Source: Aurelia coerulea (taxonomy: Eukaryota > Cnidaria > Scyphozoa > Semaeostomeae > Ulmaridae). From it: DNA of 64,000 nt. The stretch is from assembly GCA_039566865.1 (NCBI GenBank), contig CM076955.1, positions 15,645,501-15,709,500 of the forward strand. The letters run 5' to 3'. Below are positions 1-12,500 of this stretch, piece after piece; position 1 is the stretch's first letter; every line of letters begins with the position of its first letter. Under the pieces are notes generated by a model, which was not told the origin of the DNA, searched no databases, and was given only the letters and a program-made list of their open reading frames with translations. A program made the position numbers and the translations under genes.

Positions 1-292
1 AACTGCTACCACACAAAATAAAAGACTCCAGCACCCTTCAAATTTTCAAAAAAGCAAATACGGTGCTGGAATGGTGATAAATGCAACTGTAGGCTTTGCA
101 AAACATATGTACAACAGGTTGGGTTCATAACAGGATAGTTAGTGAAATTACTGTAATTATACATATACATATTATTTTTAGATTAGATTGTAAATTTTGT
201 AAATAAGTAGGCCTTAATTAGCTGTAATTTTAGCTATGGTTTTGTTTTCAGCCTACTTTGTAAATAAATTAATGATGATGATGATGATGATA
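1..292 (+). mobile_element. Probable LINE 3' end with (ATG)n tail
   Basis: A frame is open from the left edge to a TAA at 128-130 (42 codons). An AT-rich stretch follows with a short stem (AAGTAGGC at 205-212 pairing with GCCTACTT at 251-258), and the segment ends in an (ATG)n run at about 271-291. Short open frame, tail hairpin and simple-repeat tail together resemble the end of a non-LTR retrotransposon, as at 21680-22390. The peptide itself is not recognised. Confidence 0.4.
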
Positions 293-501
293 CTTCCCCA
301 TGAAAATAGACATTTTCCCAATAGAAAGTTCACAATATTCGCCCCGAGAAATCTTCACACAGTAAAATCTTTGTATAGGCAGTTCAAATTCTTTAATTCT
401 CCTCCAAATTGCAGTGACAAATATAATTTTTCCCCAATAAATATTGTGGAACAATTGTGGAACAATATTTACCCCTGAAAGAATTTACTGCAAAATCTCA
501 C

Positions 502-3500
502 CGTTTATATAGTTTCCTTGCAGATTTGATTCCCTTAGTTTCGTGAATCCATTGCAAATACTTGAGTCGTCCCATCTCGGCGATTTCTTTTGAAGCGGAA
601 AGGCATTGCTGAAATGGCATTTGAAATGAGACAAAGTTGAAAACAAGGTGTATTGAAGTCTGTCTCAAATTGCATATCACGTGAGATTTGCGATAACGCA
701 AAACTATCCGTACGGCCCCTTCGAGCAAAAGATATACTAGCCAAGACTGACGACGTGATTCCTTGTATTCGTTCAACGTTTTTAATTTTTTTTTTATAAT
801 TCATCAATAGATATAAAGTTATAGATGGTATATTGTACCAAAAACTAAATCTACGAACATAACATAACAAAACAGCAACAGCGAATTTAAAATAATTAAT
901 CGTAAACTAAAGTAATCAGTTGTTAATCTGGAGGCACAGGGGTTAAGTTGAGTTTAGAACGGATATTCGAAATATCATGGATATAAGATATTAGATCCAA
1001 AAGAAGTTGAGGGTTGGGGTTCATGAAAACGAATTGGAGGAGATCTTGGTTACCTAATAGCTTGGTACTTGGGAATAGATCATAATATTTTAGTAGGAAA
1101 TTTGATCTTTGGGGTTCATACTGGGTGCATTCGAAAATAAAATGTGTTTCGTCTTCAATTTGGTTATTGCTACAAAATTTACAAAGTCTATTTTCCATTG
1201 GTCTGATTGGTCTGTGGTGTCTGCCTTTTTCAATCTCTAGGTCATGGTCACTAGTTCATAATTTGGTGATTAAAATTCTTTCATTGCGAGTTTGTGCTGA
1301 GGTAAGATATGGTTCAAAGGATATGTCTTTCTTAATATCAGTAAGAAATTTACTTTTGCCTGTTTCTTCGGGACTTCCATACTTTGCTATAAGATGATTT
1401 CATGGTACTTTTTACTTGATTTTTTGTCATCTTTAAAATATTTGGTGAATTAGTTGAGGCTTCAATATTATTCAGATGTGTAGTAAAGTTAATATTACTA
1501 TCTAACTCGTTATTTGTAATTAATGCTTGATAAACTAAACTGTTTTGGGGCATACTTTTTACGTGTTGCAGGAAGGAAATATATCTTCAGTCTATAGTAG
1601 TTTTTAATGGATATCTTCCAAGTTCACCTCGAACCAAATTATTGGTAGTGGATCTGTTTACTCCAAGGATATGTTTACAAAATGATAGGTGTGCTTTTTC
1701 AATGGGGTTACTGTCCCATTTTTCATAATCAAGATAACCGAATGCTCCCCAAACCTCAGAACAATAGAGGAGGATAGGGGAAATTACAGAGTCAAATAAT
1801 CTGATGTTTTATTTTCACTCAATACTCAGTTTGAAGCCATAAAATCATCCAATTCAATGCGAAAACTGAGACTCATCGTTATAAGTCTAGTACTAGCCTA
1901 CGCGTAGACCCATCATTCAAAAGAAGAAAGGGCCTATAAAACAAAGAGCAAAAGCTTGCTATTGCGGTTTCCAGATTTCTGGAAACTTAGACCTCGTTTA
2001 CACTGTACCAGTACAACTATGGATCCGTAACAAAAGTGTAACAGTCAACAGATCAGCCTGCCGTTTACAAAATAGCCTTCAATAACGGACGCATCGTACT
2101 AAACCTATAAACGCAACAAAACACCAAAATCTGTAGAAAGAAGACTGTTAACTACTGTAAAAGAACAATAACAAAAATAAACCTGTAACAAGAGAGAAAT
2201 CTGTTGAATCCTGCAAAAGAAGAAACGGGTTAATCTTAAAAGGAAAGATATAGGTTAGTAACTCACCAGTAACTGCAATAAAGAGAAATGTTGAATAACA
2301 AAAAACACGTTTCGTCGCATACTTGTCAGTTCGGTTCGTGCGAAGAACAAATTAACGATACAATTCGCACGTCAATTCGCACGAACCGAACTGACCAGTG
2401 TGCGACGAAACGCATTTTTGGTTATTCAACGTTGCTCTTTATGGCAGTTACTGGTGAGTTACTAAGTTATTTCTTTCCTTTCAGGTTTTAAGATTAACTC
2501 GTTTCTTCTCTTGCAGGATTCACCAGATTTCTCTCTTGTTACATGTTTATTTTGGTTGTTGCTCTTTTGTAGGAGTTAACAGTCTTTTTTTCTACAGATT
2601 ACGGTATTCTGTTGCGCTTATGGGTTTAGTACGATGAGTCCGTTATTTAAGGCTATTTTTAAATTTTGTACCACGAATCATTTGTTTACACACCTCCCGT
2701 TTACACAGTTCATACTAATCTGAACATTTTTCTTCCTCCTGTCTATAGAAAAATCTTGCTTAGAAGCAGTATAAACGCTCTTGAACCGTAACAACTTTGC
2801 AGCGGATCAAAACTGTTCCAGTACAGTGCAACGTGGTCTTAATGTATGCAGCCTTTGTTTCGACGCGTTTCACAAAATACTTGACAAGAGGATTAGAATA
2901 ATTAGAAATAATTACTTGGGCGGCTTTAGCAAGCTTTTGCTCTTTGCTTCGTAGACTAGACCATTTCTTCTGTTGGAATAACGGGCCTACAAGTAAGCTA
3001 GCGATGCACCGGGTGAGTCAGAAAAATGCATTAATTGTTTGAAAAATCTTACAGGAAACACAATGTAACCAGCTTGTAAATTGTTCACTCCATCATTTTA
3101 CTGAGGCGTCAATTTAAAGGCATTGAGTCATGATAGATAGACCTGCTTTGCCGGGTATCATGTGAACCATGTGATAAAGAGCCATCATCACTCGTAACAA
3201 ACTAAAAGGACCTGCTGCTGCACAATGTGTCTCATGTGATCAGTTTCATTTCACATGAATGCTTTGCCGTGTATCATGTGAGTCATGTGATAAAGAGCCA
3301 TCATCACTCGTAACAAACTAAAAGGACCTGCTGTTGCACAATGCATCTCATGTGATCAGTTTCATTTCACATGAACGTTAGCCAATCAGATGCGCCATCG
3401 AGAACCGTGAGTCAGCAGATTCTTGACTTTTGGGTATACGCAGTCTATTTAACATGATTCAATGCCTTTGATTTTCACCATATTTCTCATAATTATAGTT

Positions 3501-6500
3501 ACGTTCTTTCCTTTTGAAATTAGGAATCAGCCAAATTCTTATTCCTTGATATGCCCAAAAAACAGCCAAAATTGGCTTGTCCACAATCATGCATGTTTAG
3601 ACTGTTGATACCCAGCATTGGTGGGGAAGAATAATTAAGCTTCTGTATCATTAAAAAGCAATGCCTGACCTTCAAAAACATTATTTTGTCGTTTTAATCG
3701 GTTAAACATGGATAAAATTGAGCCAAGCACTTATAGTTTGAGCAAAGCTAACGACAGCTAGTATTGAGCAATTTTTGATTTGAGATTATGAATGTGCATT
3801 GTCAATTATATTCAAATTCTCCAAATCAAGTTAAAGCCTCAGTCAGAAACGGAGTTGCATTTTTCAAATAAATGTTTCAGTTCTTTTATCTCTATTGATC
3901 AAAGAGCGGATACATGTTTCTGACTCACCCTTAGATGTTGAAAAAGGTGTAAAAGATGTTGGGGTAGCATAGATTTTGCTCCTGTCGTATAATAGTGTTT
4001 GATCGTAACTACCACCGGGTGACCCCAGCGAAAAACTTCACGTGTTAGATGGTTCATAATTGCCTGAAAGGAAATGTTATGAACACAAACAAGGTATCAG
4101 CATGGAGCTGACGGGCTCAGCTATCTTATGAGATGTTGCTTGGCCAGTCTAAGTTATGCCTACCATCTGACAAAAACAGTTTCAAAAGTATGGGAATTTG
4201 TTCATTCCTTGGACTTTTTTCTCTTTCTCCAGTCCATGCTTTGGAAAATGTGAAAAAAGCTGAATTCCAAATTTGCTTTGGAGCACAAAATTCGATCGAG
4301 GAACGGAATTCAAACATTGTAAAAACAACAAATTTCCCCAGACCGCTTCAAATCCATCGCTAGGCTGAGTTTTCACAAAATCTTGACTGGAAAGGGATGA
4401 CGATTATTTCACTTTAAATGGGAAATGTAGCATTGAAAATTTTCTTTGAATCTGGTTTTTCAGATGACAATCATAGCTTTAAGTGACCATGCAACATCTC
4501 AAGAGATAGCTAACCCTTTCAACTAAACTATGATACAAAGTATTTGCCAATAGCTTTTTATTTCAGGGAATTATTCATTGTCTAGCTCGTGAAGTTTCTT
4601 TTTGGGTCACCCGGTAATGTAATCAGTAATATGTATTGTAAATTTTTGATGAAATGTACTGAGTGTCCCAAAAAAAGTATACAGATTTGGTTGACTCCAT
4701 TGATGTGAATTAGCTTTAACCAATGGTTTATCACTCTCAAAATGTTCCTCGATAGTTAACTTGAGCATAGATACCTCGTCTGTTGGTATGGGTGCTTTGA
4801 GAGCAGAAATATCAATTTTGAAAGCTCAAATTTGCGTCCACCTGCAAACCAGAGCTTTGGCCTTTTGGCCTTAGCAAGTTCCTACAGCACATCAAAATAA
4901 TGAACTAAAATTAATGAAACATCAAGAAACTGCCCAATGGGTGACTGGGGGGGAGGGGGGGTGACTTCTGGAAAACAGAATAACACAAGATCTAATATTG
5001 TTCAAATTAAGTCAAGGCTATCGTTGATTTGTGCGCTATGCCTTAAGAATTTGCTAAGGCCAAAAGGCAAAAGCTCTGGTTTGCAGAAAGAGGCAAATTT
5101 GAGCTTTCAAGATTAACATGTCTGCTCTCATAGCACGAATACCAACAAACGAGGTACCTATGATCAAGTTAGCTATCGAGGAACATTTTTAGAGTGATTA
5201 GACATTGATTGAAGCAAAATTCACATGGCTGGAGTCAACCAAAACCGTATACATTTTTGAGACACCCGGTATCAACAATTACCACACTACACAGAAGACA
5301 CGAAGTTTGCCCTCTGTCACATAGACTCCATTGAGTATTCTCACCGGAGAAGTCTCACGAAATTCCAAGACTCTAATGTTCTACACACCCGAGACTGCTT
5401 GAGAGGCCTGGGGAGAGCAGTTTCGTAGCCCCTAGGGAATAGGTCAGTATATAGGAAAAGCCCAGCTCATTTCAGCCTTCTTTGTGAGCAACAAGCAGTG
5501 CTTACAGTAATAAAATCTCTATCAAAATAAATGCTGCTCCCGTCGCTGACATGGCCTAAGGCCCTCAGGCAGGCAGATGCACACATGGAAGCTTTTACAG
5601 TCGGTCTCAACTATCTGCAGTACTGGAAACGAAATGAAATGTAGTGTATACTCCTGCCGCAGTTCAGGCAGTAAGTTATCCTCTTCATTCACATTGAAAT
5701 GTCAGAAAAAATTTGTTTCTTAGGCCGAGTTTCAATTCGATTTTATGTTTCTTCGGCATGTCAAATTTGCTTTTATGTTGTTAACGCTAACGAGTCTATG
5801 ATGATGGGTCTAAAGGTCAACTCCCTCAAGAGAAACAATTCAGATACAAGAAACTCTCACGAGACATGTCGTTTTCAAAAATGTTTATTCCCTGATTGTT
5901 TATCATTAACTTGAAAAAGTATATCTGAGATAAATGGATCAAAACTAGAGTTTCTCTTGTGTTGATATGGACGAGGACCCCTTTACAACATAGCATGTTT
6001 TAGCAGCGAAAGATCTGCGTTTAAGCATCACATCGTTAGATTTAGGCTAAGAATTTTATGCATGTTTCTCAGCAACGAAAGATCTGCGTTTTAGCATGAC
6101 ATCGTTAGCTTTAGGTTTAGAATCTTATGCATGTTTTTCAGCAACGAAAGATCTGCGTTTTAGCATGACATCGTTAGCTTTAGGCCAAGAATTTTATGCA
6201 TGTTTTTCAGCAACGAAAGATCTGCGTTTTAGCATGACATCGTTAGCTTTAGGCTTAGAATTTTATGCATGTTTTTCAGCAACGAAAGATCTGCGTTTTA
6301 GCATGACATCGTTAGCTTTAGGCTTAGAATTTTATGCATGTTTTTCAGCAACGAAAGATCTGCGTTTTAGCATGACATCGTTAGCTTTAGGCTTAGAATT
6401 TTATGCATGTTTTTCAGCAACGAAAGATCTGCGTTTTAGCATGACATCGTTAGCTTTAGGCCAAGAATTTTATGCATGTTTTTCAGCAACGAAAGATCTG

Positions 6501-9500
6501 CGTTTTAGCATGACATCGTTAGCTTTAGGCTTAGAATTTTATGCATGTTTTTCAGCAACGAGAGATCTGCGTTTTAGCATGACATCGTTAGCTTTAGGTT
6601 TAGAATCTTATGCCTGTTTTTCAGCAACGAAAGATCTGCGTTTTAGCATGACATCGTTAGCTTTAGGCTTAGAATTTTATGCATGTTTTTCAGCAACGAG
6701 AGATCTGCGTTTTAGCATGACATCGTTAGCTTTAGGCTTAGAATTTTATGTATGTTTTTCAGCAACGAAAGATCTGCGTTTGAGCATGACATCGTTAGCT
6801 TTGGGCTGAGAATTTATGTATGTTTTTCAGCAACGGAAGATCTGCGTTTTAGTGTGACATTGTTAGCTTTGGGCTTATAATTTTATTTATGTTTTTCAGC
6901 AACGAAAGATCTGCGTTTAGCATGACATCGTTAGCTTTAGGCATATAATTTTATGCATGTTTTCAAGCAACGAAATATCTGCGTTTAAGCATGATATCGC
7001 TAGCCTTAGGTTTTAGATCGTATTTTTTGCTTTATGTTTTTGGCGCCAAAGTACTGCCATGAAGCAAGATATCGCTAGCGATAGGTTCAAGGCATATTTC
7101 TATGGTTCAAGGCTATAATTATATAATGTTATATTCTTTCAGCAACACTGGCTTTTATCATAATAGTATCTCACTGAAGCCCTAATTGCGGGAGCAATCT
7201 TATCAGAGGAGAACAAGAACATTTTCTGATGCTTGGATCGTTGTGGCAAGAATAGATCCGTCAAGGGTTTTGAATCGAGATTATATATCCCTGCTTGAGC
7301 AAGCATTGCAAGGAGTTTTTCAAAAACAATTTGAAGGATCGCTTACTTCTTCTCAACCACTCGGGGGCCTAACTAAAGACCTTAATACACGGCTCTAAGC
7401 TGCTGTTCTGAGTGGTTGGGTTGGAGGGTTTTCCTTCTCATTTGTCTTCATTATTAATTCCAAAATATTATTGTTTGTCATCCTTCTGCAACTATCTGAG
7501 TGAACTGAGGATTAGTGTTTAAAGACAAATTATCTTGATGTAATTTTAGGGGGAAACCCTCCAGCCCAACCCGTCAGAGACCGATAAGTTCAACCCAGGA
7601 AGGCACATAGGAAATAAGATAGAAAACGAGTAAATTCACAGGTGTCTCCAAATTATGTAATCTTCCGAGTACGATGATCTTTTATAACTTGCAATGTTCA
7701 TAACATTTGTGCTCCTCGTTGTTTTCATTTGGCGCCGATCTTCTACGAACCTATTCTACTTGAGTAATGGAGGGGGCTCTATATTATGTATGTTTGGAAA
7801 AATATTCAGTGTGTTTATTTTATGTCTCCATTTCTCGTTTAGTCCAGATCTGCGGCCCCCGAAGCTCTCTCCATATCTTAGTGGTCTGGAAGGAAGCGGG
7901 ACGGATCTGATGAGAATACGTTGGTATTCTCACCGGAGAAGTCTCACGAAATTCCAAGACTCTAATGTTCTACACACCCGAGACTGCTTGAGAGGCCTGG
8001 GGAGAGCAGTTTCGTAGCCCCTAGGGAATAGGTCAGTATATAGGAAAAGCCCAGCTCATTTCAGCCTTCTTTGTGAGCAACAAGCAGTGCACAGTAATAA
8101 AATCGACCCACCACTCCTCCCTCAGCGACGGTTCGCACCATGATCCTACTTTCCTTCCAGACAGCGAAGCCCCCTTCGCTCTCTCCATATCTTAGTGGTC
8201 TGGAAGGAAGCGGGACGGATCCGATGAGAATACGTTGGTACTTTGTACTCAGTGAGCAAAAAATAATGTGCTAAAAACCCACGCTAAGAGCGAAAACCAC
8301 TGGTTCAGAGAGAACGATTAGAGTCAAAATGTGAATCAAATAGAGCATCTCAGAACAACCTTCCTTGGAAGATTGTGAAACCAATTCTAGTTTATTATTC
8401 ATTTTGCAGAGAAGATAGCATATCAAAAATTAGAAAATGGTTTCAAAACTTAGCCGTAGCTTCAAATTTTGCGGTGTGTTTTCAAAATGTGAATCTATTT
8501 TAAGTGCCTCAATCGGCATACATACATCGCAGGTTGTTAAAAAGTCTCATTAAACTAACGAATATAGAAAATACCTCAAAGATATCGGCTGTGTTATTCG
8601 CGTTCCTCTCCATACATGCATTCAACCACGATTGCCAAATTGACCAGGAATCCTAAACATATGAACAAATTATTAGCACCGGACAGCATAGGATTCAAAT
8701 CTTTAAAAAGGCTGGTGTAAAAAATTCAATGACCTATTTCTTTGAACTGAAATGCTTCAAAGGAACTTTAGCTATTTTGCTATGATTCTGTCATTGGACT
8801 TTTCTGAAACTTTCAATATTTTCAGAATAAGAGTGTTTTTCTTCTTTTTCGAGAATTCAAGAAAAATTTTCAAAAAAACTCAAAACCATCGTAATTTCTA
8901 AACTGTTTGGCGAAACAGAAATAATTTCCAAGAAAACTGTCGTCTATGGATGTCTACAATAAAATATCAAGCAAAAGTCTGTCACTCTTCTGGTTTATGA
9001 TTTGGAAATTTGATGACGTCACATCCTCAAAAGAGCTGAAATGTAACATATGCTGTAATTTAAAAAAATATTTAAGATTTCTGAAAAGTCCAACGGTAGA
9101 ATTATAGATAGGTAGCTAAAGTTTCTTTAAAGCCATTCAGTTGGAAGAAATAGGTCATAGATTTTTACACCCACTTTTTTATGCCGATTTAAAGATTTGG
9201 AACATATGCTGCACCGGACGCCCCAAAACATTTTAAGTGTTCGAAAGTTCGTATAGTGAAGACTACTACAAAAATTTGCATGCTATCACTATTTTGTGAA
9301 ATCCTAATGCTGCGATGCGACATTCTACTAGACTCTGCAACACTTGTGGAAACAAGGCGAGTTGAGTACTGGGTTTCTTGTAATCCGGTGTATTGGAAAA
9401 TAAAACAGTAAGCTTACGTTGTTTGGTTATGAAAAATTCAACTTGGATTTACGACATTCTGCGATCCTAAGCGAGATATCTGAGAGCGTCTTAAAGGGCT

Positions 9501-12500
9501 CCGTCAGCAAACTGTAAACAAATCTGTAAACACCGCACGCGTCTATTGTTCTCCGTTACTTCTGCAGTTTGTTTGGTGGCTTCACCCAAGCCGCCAAAAA
9601 GTGCTCGTTCAAAATCCACATATCCAAGCAATCGTAAACGATATGAATGTTTGGCTTCTTCCTCTGTAAAGTATAAATATTCATCTTCGAAATAATGCTT
9701 TCATTTTCGAAAAAAAACAGGCAAACGTCTGTGATATTGTCCATAAGAAAACTTCAAAACCATCGTTTCAACCGAAATTTGGCGATGGAGCCCCTATAAA
9801 TTTGAGGTATTCGCAAGCTTTGATGCACAATACAGAAGTCACTTTTGTTACCTGCAACTAAGATCATATGCTCCATGAAATATTGGAGATTTTAGCAATA
9901 CTTCTTCCTAACTTAAGAGTCAATCCTTGATAGGGGCAATTTTGGTAATGAGAGTTTGGCAGCCTTTGAAGAAATTTCAGTATCACATAAGTAACATCCT
10001 AAACAGAATGATTTGTGATTTTAAAAACAATATTTTGTAATAGGGGGTTTCTACTGACTATGTGTTGATGGTGGCATTTTTTTTATTCATATAAAATATC
10101 TGCAATAAATCTTACATTCTATTATACTTGTCTAATTACTATACATCACCACAGTACAGGGACGATACCAAGGGGAGCGAAAGACAATGACTACCCCATG
10201 GCCAATTCGGAAAGACACACAACTTTAAACTACATACAACTACACTACGAACGATTAAAAACTAATTCATACTAAACTAGATTTCGCCTGACATTAGCTG
10301 TCGAGTCAGGGTTGGGTTGAATTGAAGAAAGCCTCGAGCCCAACTCGCTCTGTAATTGATGGTGATGATTGCATTTGACGAATTTGAAAAACATTCGACA
10401 AGGGAAGAAACATTTTACGTACCGTAGTCTTTATCTTCGAGATACATTTCTTGAATTCAGTATTGATCGTATTCCAGTCATCTAAAATATCGGAATCAAC
10501 AATTGAGTAAATAGTTTGTTCAGATTTTCGCAGTTATTTTCCAAACAAGTCAAGGTATTCCAAAAAGTACCAAGATTTGCAAGTGACGTTTCGCAATTTG
10601 AGCTATGAGGCTTTACTGTGTAATCGAACAACATTGTTAAACAGGCAATAGTTGAAAGTTCTCCAATGGCTTTCATTATAATATTGAAGGTCTTTGAGTT
10701 ATGTGCTTGAAACATAGCAGGTGAGCAAAAAAAGGTATGATCTGTTTGGAGAATTGTACAGAAAAATCTATGAGGCAAATTCATAATATCATATTCCATC
10801 ATCTTAACATGGCTTAAACTTAAAAATTGACAATTTTCTCAGTCAAAGTACAACTTCTCAATTTGTCAAAAAGAAGCCAAAAATAGGCTATTCACTATAA
10901 AGGTGAATCTCCATTAAGCGGAAAAATTGAGCGATTCGACTTATTCCGAGTCAAAATTTTTGCAAGTGCAAAGAGTCGTCATCTCCACTACTTGGCGGAA
11001 AAAACCTGCGCGATTCGAACTCTCCTGCAGCGATTTCCTTTCTTCCACTAGATTCTCAATTCCAGTTTCCGGGCTAACGATTCGGCGAAAAATAGAAACA
11101 GATCCTACTTTTCAGCACTCGACTTTTTCCGTGGCGACTTTATGTTGAATGGTAACTGCGAATGTGCAAGCGCAGATAAAGTCGAATCGCTCGATTTTTT
11201 CCGCCTGAGTTGAGCGAAATATGGAGTTTTTATCAAGTAAAATCTAAACTAAAGATACAATACAATACTCGTTCCAGCATATCTTCCAAATCTTTAACTC
11301 GACTTAAAAAGGTGGGTGTAAAATTCAATGTAATCTATTTCCTGCTGACTGAGTGGCTTGAGAACAAACTTTAGATACTTATCTATAATTCTACCGTTGG
11401 AATTTTCAGAAATTTTGAATATCTTTCAAATTACAGCGTATTTTACATTTCAGCTCATTTGAGGGTGTGACGTCATCAAATTTCTAAATCATAAACTAGA
11501 TGAATGACAGACTTTTGCTTGATACCATATTGTATGCATTCATAAACTATTGTTTTCTTCGAAATTACTTCATGTTGCATCAAACGGTTTAGAAATGAGG
11601 ATGGTTTTAAGTTTTTTTGAAAATTTTTCTTGAATTCCAGAAAAAGAAGAAAACACTCCAACTCTAAAAATATTTAAGATTTCAAAAAAGTCCAACGGTA
11701 GAATTATAGAGAAATAGCAAAAGTTTTTTTGAAGTCATTCAGTACAAAGAAATAAGTCACTCAATTTTACACCAGCCTTTTTAAAGATTTGGAACCTATG
11801 CTACCTAGTTGAGATTGACCTTAACGCAAAATATGGAGTTTTTCATCAAGTAAAATCTAAACTAAATATACAATACAATACTGGTCCCATTTACAGCTGG
11901 AAAAGAAACGCAGTCACCTAGTTCCATTGCAGATGGGACAATTTTTGATGCTCAACATTGATGAAAGAGAATAATTACAATCCAACACTTTTCGTAGAAT
12001 ATACCTTGTAAATCATGAATGAATTCTCGAAATGCAGCTAAACGGTTTCCATTTTGTCGGATTGACCAACGATTAAACGTGTTCTGAAGATAGTTTTAAT
12101 TTGGGCTCGTTTGGCTTGCAGGTGTGAGAAGGGTATAAGTAGCCTTTATTTTGTCCCTAGTTGTAGTGTTCTTTCCTATTATTGTTGATTTGTGCTTTGT
12201 TGTGGTGTTTTAGTCTTTTGTTAGTTGTATAAATATAATTGTTGAATTGTAAGTACCATTCGCAATGGGAGCAAGATAACCCTGAGTTCTTACCCGTTGC
12301 GAATGGTACACAGTGTTGATATGTTTTTTTGGTTAGAAATTTTTATGGTGATATAGAAAAAAAAAATGCAGCTAACCCTTAAGCCTGACAATGGAGTTGT
12401 AATTTTTCAAATCAAGCTTATAGTTTTTGTTGCACAATTCTCAAACAGTGTATACATTTTTCTGACTCAGCCGTTATGAAGAATAGCAATAAAATAACAA

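Noticed and set aside
268..292. (ATG)n / His-run coding signal
   Set aside because: Simple-repeat tail of a retroelement; the poly-Met or poly-His frames are by-products.
4030..4065. Candidate UTP6 exon (AIMNHLTREVF) on the minus strand with AG and GT borders
   Set aside because: It lies in the terminal repeat of the 4015-4614 element, and the exon at 502-608 continues UTP6 in phase and matches the family.
6096..6809. 237-codon open frame of 23-residue repeats
   Set aside because: It is the 69-base satellite read in a frame that happens to lack stops; units outside the core break the frame and no gene structure surrounds it.
10482..10802. 106-codon minus-strand frame next to a UTP6 exon
   Set aside because: It ends in a stop inside the splice acceptor, shows no family motif, and UTP6 is complete without it.
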